Positions 44,393 to 52,030 of a stretch of 64,000 bases of DNA are shown in pieces (within the stretch, counting starts at the first letter, position 1; each line of letters starts with the position of its first letter). Origin of the DNA: Bryobacteraceae bacterium (lineage in GTDB: Bacteria; Acidobacteriota; Terriglobia; Bryobacterales; Bryobacteraceae). The stretch covers positions 1 through 64,000 of the forward strand of contig JAHDVK010000026.1 in assembly GCA_023384675.1 (NCBI GenBank), written 5' to 3'. The notes beneath the pieces were generated by a model. That model made no database searches. It was not told the origin of the DNA and saw only the letters and a program-made list of their open reading frames with translations. The translations under genes and the position numbers were made by a program.

Positions 44393-45853
44393 ATGATCCC
44401 CCGCCGAACCGCCCTCAAGCTCTTTGGCAGCGCGCCCGCCGTGCTCAGCGCTCGCAGTGTCTCGAAGCCCCACCTGCTGATGATCATGACCGACCAGCAG
44501 CGCGGCGATACGCTGGGCGCGGAAAACCCGCTCATCGAAACCCCCAACCTCGACCGCATCGCCGGCGAAGGCGTCCGCTTCCGCCACGCCTATTCCTCCA
44601 CGCCCACCTGCACGCCCGCGCGCGCCGCGCTGCTCACCGGGCTCTCGCCCTGGCGGCATGGCATGCTCGGCTATTCGCGCGTCGCCGAGCGTTACCCCGT
44701 CGAGATGCCGCGTGTGCTCGGCGCCGCGGGTTATTACACCTGCGGCATCGGCAAGATGCACTGGCATCCGCAGCGCAACACCCACGGGTTTCATCAGGTG
44801 CTACTCGATGAATCCGGCCGCGCGCAATCGCCCGAGTTCCGCAGCGACTACCGCGCGTGGTTCGCCTCGCAAGCGCCCCTGCTCAATCCCGACGCCACCG
44901 GTATTGGTTGGAACGATTACCGGGGCGGGGAATACCGTTTGCCCGAATATCTCCACCCCACGCGCTGGACCGGCGACTGCGCCACCCGCTTCATCGCCGA
45001 TTATCAACGCGCCGAGCCGTTCTTCCTCAAGGTCTCTTTCGCGCGTCCGCACAGCCCCTACGATCCGCCCGCGCGCCTGCTTCGCCGCTATCAGCAGAAG
45101 CCGCTCCCCGAACCGGTCATCGGTAATTGGGCGGGCAAGTACGAACCCCGCAGCAGCCAGCGCGACGACCTCTGGCACGGCCGCCTGCCCATCGAGGAGA
45201 TCCGCCTCGCGCGCGCCGCCTACGCCGGCGCGGTCACCTTCATCGACGAGCAGATCGGCCGCATTCTCGAGACGCTCGAACGCCGCCGCCTGCTCGATGA
45301 AACGCTCATCGTTTTCTTCTCCGATCACGGCGACATGACCGGCGATCATCACCTGTGGCGCAAGTCCTATGCCTACGAAGCGTCGGCGCGTATCCCGATG
45401 CTCGTCCGCGGCCCCGGCGCGCCGAAGGGCATCGTCGATATGACTCCCGTTGAAATCCGCGATGTGCTGCCCACGCTGCTTCAAGCCGCGGGTGGCGCCG
45501 CGCCCGTACCGCTCGACGGCCAGAACCTGCTCACCGCGAAGCGCCAGTGGATCGACCTCGAACACGACGTCTGCTACTCGCCCGCGAACCACTGGAACGC
45601 TCTCACCGATGGCCGCCACAAGTACATCTACCACGCGCAGCAGGGCGAGGAGCAGTTATTCGACCTCGCCGCGGATCCACACGAATTGAACGACCTCGCG
45701 CCGCAAGCCGCGCATGAACCCGCGCTGCGGCTGTGGCGGTCCCGCATGGTCGAGCACCTCTCCGAACGCGGCGAGGCGTGGGTCCGCAACGGACGCCTCG
45801 TCCCGCGGCCACAGTCGATCCTGCATTCGCCGCATTACCCGAAGCCGCAATGA
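44393..45853 (+). CDS. Exported sulfatase
   Basis: 486 residues. A twin-arginine-like start MIPRRTALKLFGSAPAVLSA, then HLLMIMTDQQRGDTLG with the metal-binding Asp, and the sulfatase signature SSTPTCTPARAALLTG, whose Cys (C-x-P-x-R) would become formylglycine. FSDHGDMTGDHHL adds further metal ligands. It hydrolyses sulfate esters of carbohydrates or other molecules outside the cytoplasm; the substrate cannot be told. No sulfatase-modifying enzyme is in the window. It is 15 bases downstream of the aminotransferase. Confidence 0.9.
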   Translation: MIPRRTALKLFGSAPAVLSARSVSKPHLLMIMTDQQRGDTLGAENPLIETPNLDRIAGEGVRFRHAYSSTPTCTPARAALLTGLSPWRHGMLGYSRVAERYPVEMPRVLGAAGYYTCGIGKMHWHPQRNTHGFHQVLLDESGRAQSPEFRSDYRAWFASQAPLLNPDATGIGWNDYRGGEYRLPEYLHPTRWTGDCATRFIADYQRAEPFFLKVSFARPHSPYDPPARLLRRYQQKPLPEPVIGNWAGKYEPRSSQRDDLWHGRLPIEEIRLARAAYAGAVTFIDEQIGRILETLERRRLLDETLIVFFSDHGDMTGDHHLWRKSYAYEASARIPMLVRGPGAPKGIVDMTPVEIRDVLPTLLQAAGGAAPVPLDGQNLLTAKRQWIDLEHDVCYSPANHWNALTDGRHKYIYHAQQGEEQLFDLAADPHELNDLAPQAAHEPALRLWRSRMVEHLSERGEAWVRNGRLVPRPQSILHSPHYPKPQ

Positions 45854-45854
45854 A

Positions 45855-46547
45855 ATGACCGGCGAATTCCAGATCTTCGGCCCATTCCATCGCGTCGTGA
45901 TCGCGCTGATGCTCGGCGCGGGCCTGAGCCTGGGGCTGCTCTTCCGCCTATTCCCCAAGGGCCGCTATGCGCTGGGCCTTTTCCTCGCCGCCAATGAACT
46001 CACCTGGTATGTCTGGCGGCTGCGTGACGAAGGTTTTCGCTTCCCCGAAGCCCTGCCGCTGCAGTTGTGCGATCTCACCTTGTGGTGCGCCGTGGCGGCG
46101 TGCCTGACGCTGCGCCGCTGGCCGCTCGAAATCCTCTATTTCACGGGCCTCAGCGCCACGCTGCTCACCGTGCTCACGCCCGAGCTCTGGGCGCCGCCGC
46201 TCTCATACCCCACCATCTACTTCTTCACCGCGCATGGCGGCGTGGTGGCCGCCGCGCTCGCCTTGACGATAAGCGGCCTGCGGCGCCCCGAACCCGGCGG
46301 CTGGCTGCGCGCCCTGATCAGCGTGAATCTGTGGGCGCTCGGCGTGGGCACGTTCAACCTTATCTTCGGCACGAACTACATGTTCCTGTGCGAGAAGCCC
46401 TACAGCCCCACATTGCTGGATTTCTTCGGGCCCTGGCCCTGGTACCTGGCCGTCTGCGAGGTGGTTGCGATCGTGCTGTTCTTCGCGCTCTGGCTGCCGT
46501 TCAAGATCATGGCAAGGCGGCAATCTCCGCCGATTCCGCCGCGGTGA
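45855..46547 (+). CDS. YwaF/TIGR02206-like integral membrane protein
   Basis: 230 residues with about six hydrophobic helices: VVIALMLGAGLSLGLLF, ALGLFLAANELTWYVWRL, LQLCDLTLWCAVAACLTL and so on. The conserved Gln-Leu-Cys-Asp motif (PLQLCDLTLW) and FNLIFGTNYMFLCEKP fit the TIGR02206 (YwaF) family of unknown role. ATG 45855 follows the sulfatase stop by 1 base. Its 3' end overlaps metH by 41 bases on the other strand. Confidence 0.85.
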   Translation: MTGEFQIFGPFHRVVIALMLGAGLSLGLLFRLFPKGRYALGLFLAANELTWYVWRLRDEGFRFPEALPLQLCDLTLWCAVAACLTLRRWPLEILYFTGLSATLLTVLTPELWAPPLSYPTIYFFTAHGGVVAAALALTISGLRRPEPGGWLRALISVNLWALGVGTFNLIFGTNYMFLCEKPYSPTLLDFFGPWPWYLAVCEVVAIVLFFALWLPFKIMARRQSPPIPPR

Positions 46548-49500
46548 AGTACGCGCAATCCGGATGATGGAACACCAGCGCGCTCACTGAAGCTTCCGGC
46601 TCCATCATCATGCCTTCGGTCAACTGCACGCCGATCTCTTCCGGCTGCAGCAGCTTCCAGATGCCCTGCTGATCGTCGAGGTTCGGACATGCGGGATAGC
46701 CGAAGCTGTAGCGCTTTCCGCGGTAGCGTGACGTGAAGCGTTCCTGCATCGTCAGCGCGGGCGGGTCGGGGAAGCCCCAATCTTCGCGAATCCGGCGGTG
46801 AATCCATTCGGCGCAGCCTTCGGCGGTTTCGATCGCCAGCGCCTGAATGGCGTGCGCGAGGAAGAATTCGCCGCGCTGCTTCGCCGCTTCGCTTCGCTCG
46901 CGCACGCTTTCACCAGCCGTGCAGACGAACAGCGCCAGATGGTCGCGGCGGCCGTTTTCATCCGGACCAAGGATGTAATCGCTCAGACAAAGGCCGTCGT
47001 TTTTTGCTTGCCGGCCGAATGCAAACGTGTGCAATGGCTCCGCGGCGCCCGTTTTGAAGAGAGAAATCCGGTTTCCGTCGCGTTCGGCCTCGAAATACTG
47101 CCACACCACGCGCACCTTCATGAATTCCGCCGCCTGGCGCTTCACTTCCTCCATTTGGTGGAACAGCTCCAGCGCCTTCGGTTCGCGTTCATGCAAGCCT
47201 TTTTCGAAGCTGCCCTTGTAGCCCAGGTGCCGCCCGTAGAGCATATGCGGGTTGATGTAGCTCCAGATCTCGGCCAGGTTCGGCACCGTGCGCACACGCC
47301 GGTCGGGGTAAGGGGCGAGCGGAATGGGAATGTCCAGCCGGACCTTGGAACTGCGGGCTTCGCTGAGCGGCACAGCTTCCTCCTGCGCGGCCGCCGCGGG
47401 CGCGGCGATGGTGAACACGTGTTTCGCCAGTACGTCCGCCCGCAGAGCGGGGTCCATGATTTCGTTCATGAGCCGCAGGCCCGTCATGGCGTCTTTCGCG
47501 TAGAAAGTGGGCGCCTGGTACGCCGGCCCGATGCGCGTCACCGTGAATTTCTCCGACAGCGCCGCTCCGCCCACCAGCAGCGGCACATCGATCCCCGCGC
47601 CGCGCAAATCCTCGCCCGTGACGATCATCTGCTGCGCGCTTTTCACCAGCAGCCCCGAAAGCCCGATCGCATCCGGCTTGTGCTCCTGGAAGGCCTTGAT
47701 CAGCTCCTCCGGCGGCACCTTAATGCCCAGATTCACCACATCGTAGCCGTTGTTGGCGAGGATGATCTCCACCAGGTTCTTGCCGATATCGTGCACGTCG
47801 CCCTTCACGGTGGCCAGCAGCACCTTGCCGCGCGCGGCCACATCGGCCTTCTCCATGTGCGGCTCGAGATGAGACACCGCGGCCTTCATCGCTTCGGCCG
47901 ACTGCAGCACTTCCGCGACGATCAGCTCATTGTTGTTGAACAGCCGCCCCACCTCGCTCATGCCCGCCATCAACGGCCCGTTGATGATGTCGAGCGGCGC
48001 CGCGCCTTCGGCCCTCTTCCGGTCGAGGTCGGCGAACAGCCCGTCCTTGGTCCCTTCGATGATGTAATTCGCCAGGCGCTCATCCAGAGGCAGTTCGGCC
48101 GCGGTCTTCTTGACCCGCGCCGCCGCACCCCGGAAATGTTCGGTGATGGCCGCGATGTGGAACTGGTTGATCGCCGCCTTCTCCTCGCGGGTCTGTTGGC
48201 GCCAGTCCTGCTTGACGGGATCGGCGGCGGTTTCCCGCAGCAATTCCGATTGCGGGTGGGAGTCCGGCACTTCGGCGGGCGGCGTATTGAATAGCAGGTT
48301 TTCTGCCAGGCGCCGCTCGTGCTCCGGAATCGACGCGAATCTCTCCAGCTTCTCCGCGTTCACGATCGCCAGGTCCAGCCCGGCCTTCGTGCAGTAATAC
48401 AGAAACACCGAGTTGACGATCTCGCGCGCGGCCGCGGGCAGACCGAAGCTGATGTTCGAGACCCCCAGCACGGTGCGCGCCGGCGCAAGCTGTTCCTTCA
48501 CCAGCCGTACCGCCTCGATCGTCTCTACCGCGCCGCCGATGTAGTTCTCATCGCCTGTGGCGCAGGGGAACACCAGCGAATCGATGAGAATGTCCTCGGC
48601 CGGAATGCCGTATTTCGTGGTCAGCAGTTCCACGCTTCGCCGCGCCACCGCCAGCTTGCGCTCGCGCGTGAAGGCCTGCGCCTGCACCGGGTCCTCGTCG
48701 ATCGTGCCCACCACGAGCGCCGCTCCGTATGCGCGCGCGACCGGACACATCTTCTCGAACTTCTCTTCGCCATCCTCGAGATTGATCGAGTTGATGATCG
48801 CCTTGCCCTGGCAATACGTGAGCGCGCGCTCCACGGCCTCCGGATCGGTCGTATCGATCATCACCGGCGCCTTGATTTTGCGGATCAGCTTGTCATAGAA
48901 GGGACCGATGTCCTCCATCTCGTTGCGGTCGCTCGATTGCAGACAAACGTCCACGATATGCGCGCCGTTGCGCACCTGCCGCCGCGCGATCTCGCTCGCC
49001 TCTTCCCACTTCTCCTCGGCCACCAGATTCTTGAACAGCCGCGAGCCGATGACGTTCGTCCGCTCACCGACGATCAAAGGCCGTGTCTGCTCGTCCGCCT
49101 CCACGACGTCGATGCCGCTGAACAGAGTGCGCGGCTTGCGCCCCGGCTCCGGCCGCGGCTGATGGCTCCCGGCCATTTGTGCGATGGCGCGAATGTGCGC
49201 GGGCGTGGTCCCGCAGCAGCCGCCCACCATGTTCAGCCAGCCGTGCGCGGCGAACTTCTCGAGCTGGGCCGCCAATGAATCCGGGGTCTCGCCATATTGC
49301 CCGTCCACATCCGGCAATCCCGCGTTCGGATAACAGGACACGCGTACCGGCGAAAGCTCATGAATCGTCCGCAAATGATCGGTCATGAACTCGGGCCCCG
49401 TGGCACAGTTCAGTCCGATGGCCAGCAGCGGCGCATGTTGAACCGACACGACCAGCGCGTCCGCCCCCTGCCCGCCCAGCATCGTGCCGGTCGCCTCGAT

Positions 49501-50100
49501 CGTGCCCGAAACGATCACCGGCACCTGAAAGCCGCACTCGCGCGCCGCCTGGTCCGCCGCCAGCAGCGCCGCCTTCACGTTGCGCGTATCCTGGCACGTT
49601 TCGACCAGCAACAGGTCCGCGCCTCCGTCGATCAAGCCCATCGCCTGCCGGAAATAGCCCTCGCGCAACTCCTCGAATGTCGTGCCGCCCGTTACCGTGA
49701 TCGCCTTCGTCGTCGGCCCCATCGAACCCGCGACGAAGCGCGGCCGCCCGGGCCTGGCGAACTCCTCGGCCGCTTCGCGCGCCAGCTTCGCCGCCAGCGC
49801 GTTCACTTCATGGCACCGGTCCGCCATGTCAAATTCGCCCAGTGTGATGGGATGCCCGCCGAACGAATTCGTCTCCACGATGTCCGCGCCCGCGTCGAAA
49901 TACGCGCGATGCACCGCGCGAATCCAGTCCGGCCGTGTGAAAAGCAGATTCTCCGAGCAATTCTCGAAATGAGGCCCGCCCCAATCCTCAATCGTGGGAT
50001 TGTATTGCTGCAGCATCGTCCCCATCGCGCCGTCCAGCACCAGAATGCGCGTACTAAGGGCGTCGAGCAGGGCTTGCCTGCGCTCGTTTCGTTGGCTCAT
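46507..50100 (-). CDS. metH: Cobalamin-dependent methionine synthase
   Basis: 1197 residues. Modules in order: homocysteine domain (begins MSQRNERRQALLDALSTRIL; zinc Cys in ALLAIGLNCATGPEF and VGGCCGTTPAHIRAIA), pterin-binding domain (RPLIVGERTNVIGSRLFK, IVDVCLQSSDRNEM), cobalamin cap and Rossmann domain with the base-off motif VKGDVHDIGKNLVEIILANN, and the activation domain ending GKRYSFGYPACPNLDDQQG. It makes methionine and tetrahydrofolate in the cytoplasm. ATG 50100 is chosen since it gives the canonical N-terminus; upstream open sequence is a shadow. I looked for a cobalamin or SAM riboswitch in the 80-base leader and saw none. It follows a strong terminator. Confidence 0.97.
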   Translation of the reverse strand: MSQRNERRQALLDALSTRILVLDGAMGTMLQQYNPTIEDWGGPHFENCSENLLFTRPDWIRAVHRAYFDAGADIVETNSFGGHPITLGEFDMADRCHEVNALAAKLAREAAEEFARPGRPRFVAGSMGPTTKAITVTGGTTFEELREGYFRQAMGLIDGGADLLLVETCQDTRNVKAALLAADQAARECGFQVPVIVSGTIEATGTMLGGQGADALVVSVQHAPLLAIGLNCATGPEFMTDHLRTIHELSPVRVSCYPNAGLPDVDGQYGETPDSLAAQLEKFAAHGWLNMVGGCCGTTPAHIRAIAQMAGSHQPRPEPGRKPRTLFSGIDVVEADEQTRPLIVGERTNVIGSRLFKNLVAEEKWEEASEIARRQVRNGAHIVDVCLQSSDRNEMEDIGPFYDKLIRKIKAPVMIDTTDPEAVERALTYCQGKAIINSINLEDGEEKFEKMCPVARAYGAALVVGTIDEDPVQAQAFTRERKLAVARRSVELLTTKYGIPAEDILIDSLVFPCATGDENYIGGAVETIEAVRLVKEQLAPARTVLGVSNISFGLPAAAREIVNSVFLYYCTKAGLDLAIVNAEKLERFASIPEHERRLAENLLFNTPPAEVPDSHPQSELLRETAADPVKQDWRQQTREEKAAINQFHIAAITEHFRGAAARVKKTAAELPLDERLANYIIEGTKDGLFADLDRKRAEGAAPLDIINGPLMAGMSEVGRLFNNNELIVAEVLQSAEAMKAAVSHLEPHMEKADVAARGKVLLATVKGDVHDIGKNLVEIILANNGYDVVNLGIKVPPEELIKAFQEHKPDAIGLSGLLVKSAQQMIVTGEDLRGAGIDVPLLVGGAALSEKFTVTRIGPAYQAPTFYAKDAMTGLRLMNEIMDPALRADVLAKHVFTIAAPAAAAQEEAVPLSEARSSKVRLDIPIPLAPYPDRRVRTVPNLAEIWSYINPHMLYGRHLGYKGSFEKGLHEREPKALELFHQMEEVKRQAAEFMKVRVVWQYFEAERDGNRISLFKTGAAEPLHTFAFGRQAKNDGLCLSDYILGPDENGRRDHLALFVCTAGESVRERSEAAKQRGEFFLAHAIQALAIETAEGCAEWIHRRIREDWGFPDPPALTMQERFTSRYRGKRYSFGYPACPNLDDQQGIWKLLQPEEIGVQLTEGMMMEPEASVSALVFHHPDCAYFTAAESAEIAALP

Positions 50101-50131
50101 GCGGTGAATCTCTCCATTGTACGAAGGAAAA

Positions 50132-50153
50132 GGGCCGCCCCGAAGGACGGCCC
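50132..50153 (-). terminator. Rho-independent terminator with UUCG tetraloop
   Basis: In the minus-strand transcript this reads as a 9-bp stem (one G-U pair) GGGCCGUCC/GGGCGGCCC closed by a UUCG loop, followed by UUUUCCUU. It sits 28 bases after the stop of the secreted-protein gene (50181) and 31 bases before the metH start, so it ends the TonB-receptor operon and insulates metH. Confidence 0.87.
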
Positions 50154-50180
50154 CTTGATTCAAGCCCCGCTGAAAAGCGG

Positions 50181-51968
50181 TTAGTCGACGACGATGATGT
50201 CCTCTTCCTGGATGAAGTCGGCCCACTCCTCGGTCCATTCGATGCCACCGAAGGCGCCAATCCAGTTCGCCCACTGATCGAAGAACCCGTCGTCCGGCGG
50301 CTGCGACCAGATCGGTTGCAACGCCGGCGAAGCGAACGCGGGACGATGGTCCGGATCGCTGTAACTCAGCGGCCGGCGCAGTTGCGGATCTTCGATATAC
50401 ACGCGCTTCGCGATGCCGGTTTCGCCCTTCAGGAACGGCTGCGCCAAGGCGTTGGACTGCCCTTCGATCGTGTTCGGCTTGTCCGCGTTGCGGCCGTTGT
50501 TCCACATCAAAAGGCCATCGATCTGCAGTTCGTTGTTGGCGATCGCCTGCACGGTCGCGTTGTCGCGGATCTCAAAACCGTTCTGGAAGTAGTTCGTCAC
50601 GATGGTGTTGTTCAGACGGCCGCCCGTGCCGCGGCGCAGCCAGATGCCCGCCACCGAGGAACCTTCGTCGCGGGTTGCCTTCTCGGTGCCTACGATGGTC
50701 ATGTTCCAAAGCGTGGGGTTGGAGCGCGGCAGCAGGTCGAAGCCGCGTTCGTTGTTGTCGGCTTCCACGCCGCGGTTCGAGCCATCGTCACCCGCCACCG
50801 CCAGAATGTGCTGCAGGCGTCCACGGTAGCCGATCTGCCAGTCGATGTGGTCGTCCTGCGCGTACAGCGACACCAGGTACTTGCCATCGTTCGAACCGCC
50901 GAACCACTCGAAGTTGTCGTCCAAGCCGTAGCGCACCTGCAGGAACTCCGAAACCGTCTTCTTCCCGCAGCCGCCCCAGGTGATCGCATTCAGCTCTTCG
51001 TTCGGCTGAAACTCGGCGCCGGCGTACTCCACGCGCACGTACCGCAGCGTGCCGCAATCATGATCGTCGTCCTGCCCGCCGTAAGCGGTGTCCTCGCCCG
51101 AGGCCAGACCTTCCAGCGCGCCTTCGCCCGTAGGCCAGTTCGTGATCGCCTTGCCCAGCAGCGACAGCCCGCCCCAATCGCCGGGCCTGCGCTGGCCCAC
51201 CGGCAGAGAACTCGTCATGATGATCGGCCGCGCCTGAGTGCCGGACGCGTGAATCTTCGCGTTCCGGGTGATCAACAAAGCGGAGGCGGGATTCGATCCC
51301 GGCAAGCCGAAGATCATCGTGCCCGGCTCGATGGTCAGCGTGCCACTGCGCCACACAACGGTGCCGGAAAGCGTCCACAGCCAATCGTTCGTCCACGTCG
51401 CGTCGCCGTTCTGGATGCCCGCGATCTCACGTGTGCCCCGGACCACCACGAACTTCGCGTACAGCGACTTCACCACTCGCGAGCCCGTGTAATCCCGGAA
51501 CTGCACGACGATGGTGTGCATGCCGTACTCTTCCGGAATCGTCCCCACCTCTTCGCCAAACAAACCGCCCTCGCCCACCAGCTTCTGACCCTCGCCGTCG
51601 GGCATCCGGACCACAAAGAAGTCGCCCAGCTTGCTGCCGAACAAGTCCTTGGGCTCCTCCGAGGCGCCCTGCGTCGAGATAAAGGTCTTTTGTCCCGTCT
51701 GGTTGTTGATCCGGTACGCGACGATCGTGTAAGGGTTCGCATCGTCGAACCGGCGCACCGTCCACCACAGTTTTAGCCTCTCGCCGGGCTGATAGGCCAT
51801 CTTGTCGGTCCACAGCCACGCCGAAGCACTGGATTCATAGCTTTCAAACGGTGACGTGCCGCGCGCCGCGTCGGCCGCCCGCACGAACTCAAACCGCGGA
51901 GCCGCCGCCTGCGCCGAAGCGCCCAGCAGCGCCACTGCCGCGGCCGCCATCAGGATTGTTTTGCGCAT
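50181..51968 (-). CDS. Exported beta-helix-like protein paired with TonB receptor
   Basis: 595 residues. A signal peptide (MRKTILMAAAAVALLGASAQ) leads to an N-terminal domain with YQPGERLKLWWTVRRFDDAN, then an extended right-handed beta-helix-like region of Asn/Gly/Asp-rich turns (GTLTIEPGTMIFGLPGSNPA, ITWGGCGKKTVSEFLQVRYG, GGRLNNTIVTNYFQNGFEIR). The end is acidic (EWADFIQEEDIIVVD). I recall proteins of this shape next to TonB receptors in Bacteroidota and Proteobacteria, sometimes under phosphate control, but know no proven function. It follows the receptor by 62 bases and is closed by a terminator. It may capture the ligand for the receptor. Confidence 0.72.
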   Translation of the reverse strand: MRKTILMAAAAVALLGASAQAAAPRFEFVRAADAARGTSPFESYESSASAWLWTDKMAYQPGERLKLWWTVRRFDDANPYTIVAYRINNQTGQKTFISTQGASEEPKDLFGSKLGDFFVVRMPDGEGQKLVGEGGLFGEEVGTIPEEYGMHTIVVQFRDYTGSRVVKSLYAKFVVVRGTREIAGIQNGDATWTNDWLWTLSGTVVWRSGTLTIEPGTMIFGLPGSNPASALLITRNAKIHASGTQARPIIMTSSLPVGQRRPGDWGGLSLLGKAITNWPTGEGALEGLASGEDTAYGGQDDDHDCGTLRYVRVEYAGAEFQPNEELNAITWGGCGKKTVSEFLQVRYGLDDNFEWFGGSNDGKYLVSLYAQDDHIDWQIGYRGRLQHILAVAGDDGSNRGVEADNNERGFDLLPRSNPTLWNMTIVGTEKATRDEGSSVAGIWLRRGTGGRLNNTIVTNYFQNGFEIRDNATVQAIANNELQIDGLLMWNNGRNADKPNTIEGQSNALAQPFLKGETGIAKRVYIEDPQLRRPLSYSDPDHRPAFASPALQPIWSQPPDDGFFDQWANWIGAFGGIEWTEEWADFIQEEDIIVVD

Positions 51969-52030
51969 ACGCTGTACTTCCGTCCTTTCCTTGCTCTGTT
52001 GTTGTTCCTGCCAATGCTCCGGCCGCTTTT

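Noticed and set aside
46798-48294. 498-codon plus-strand frame
   Set aside because: Antisense to metH, whose cobalamin and activation motifs are unambiguous.
50101-50180. Cobalamin or SAM riboswitch in front of metH
   Set aside because: The leader is only 80 bases and mostly terminator; no riboswitch core could be found.
50101-50505. 135-codon N-terminal extension of metH
   Set aside because: It reads through the terminator and the end of the upstream gene; MetH starts at MSQRNERRQALL.
50316-51776. 486-codon plus-strand frame
   Set aside because: Antisense to the beta-helix protein, which has a signal peptide.
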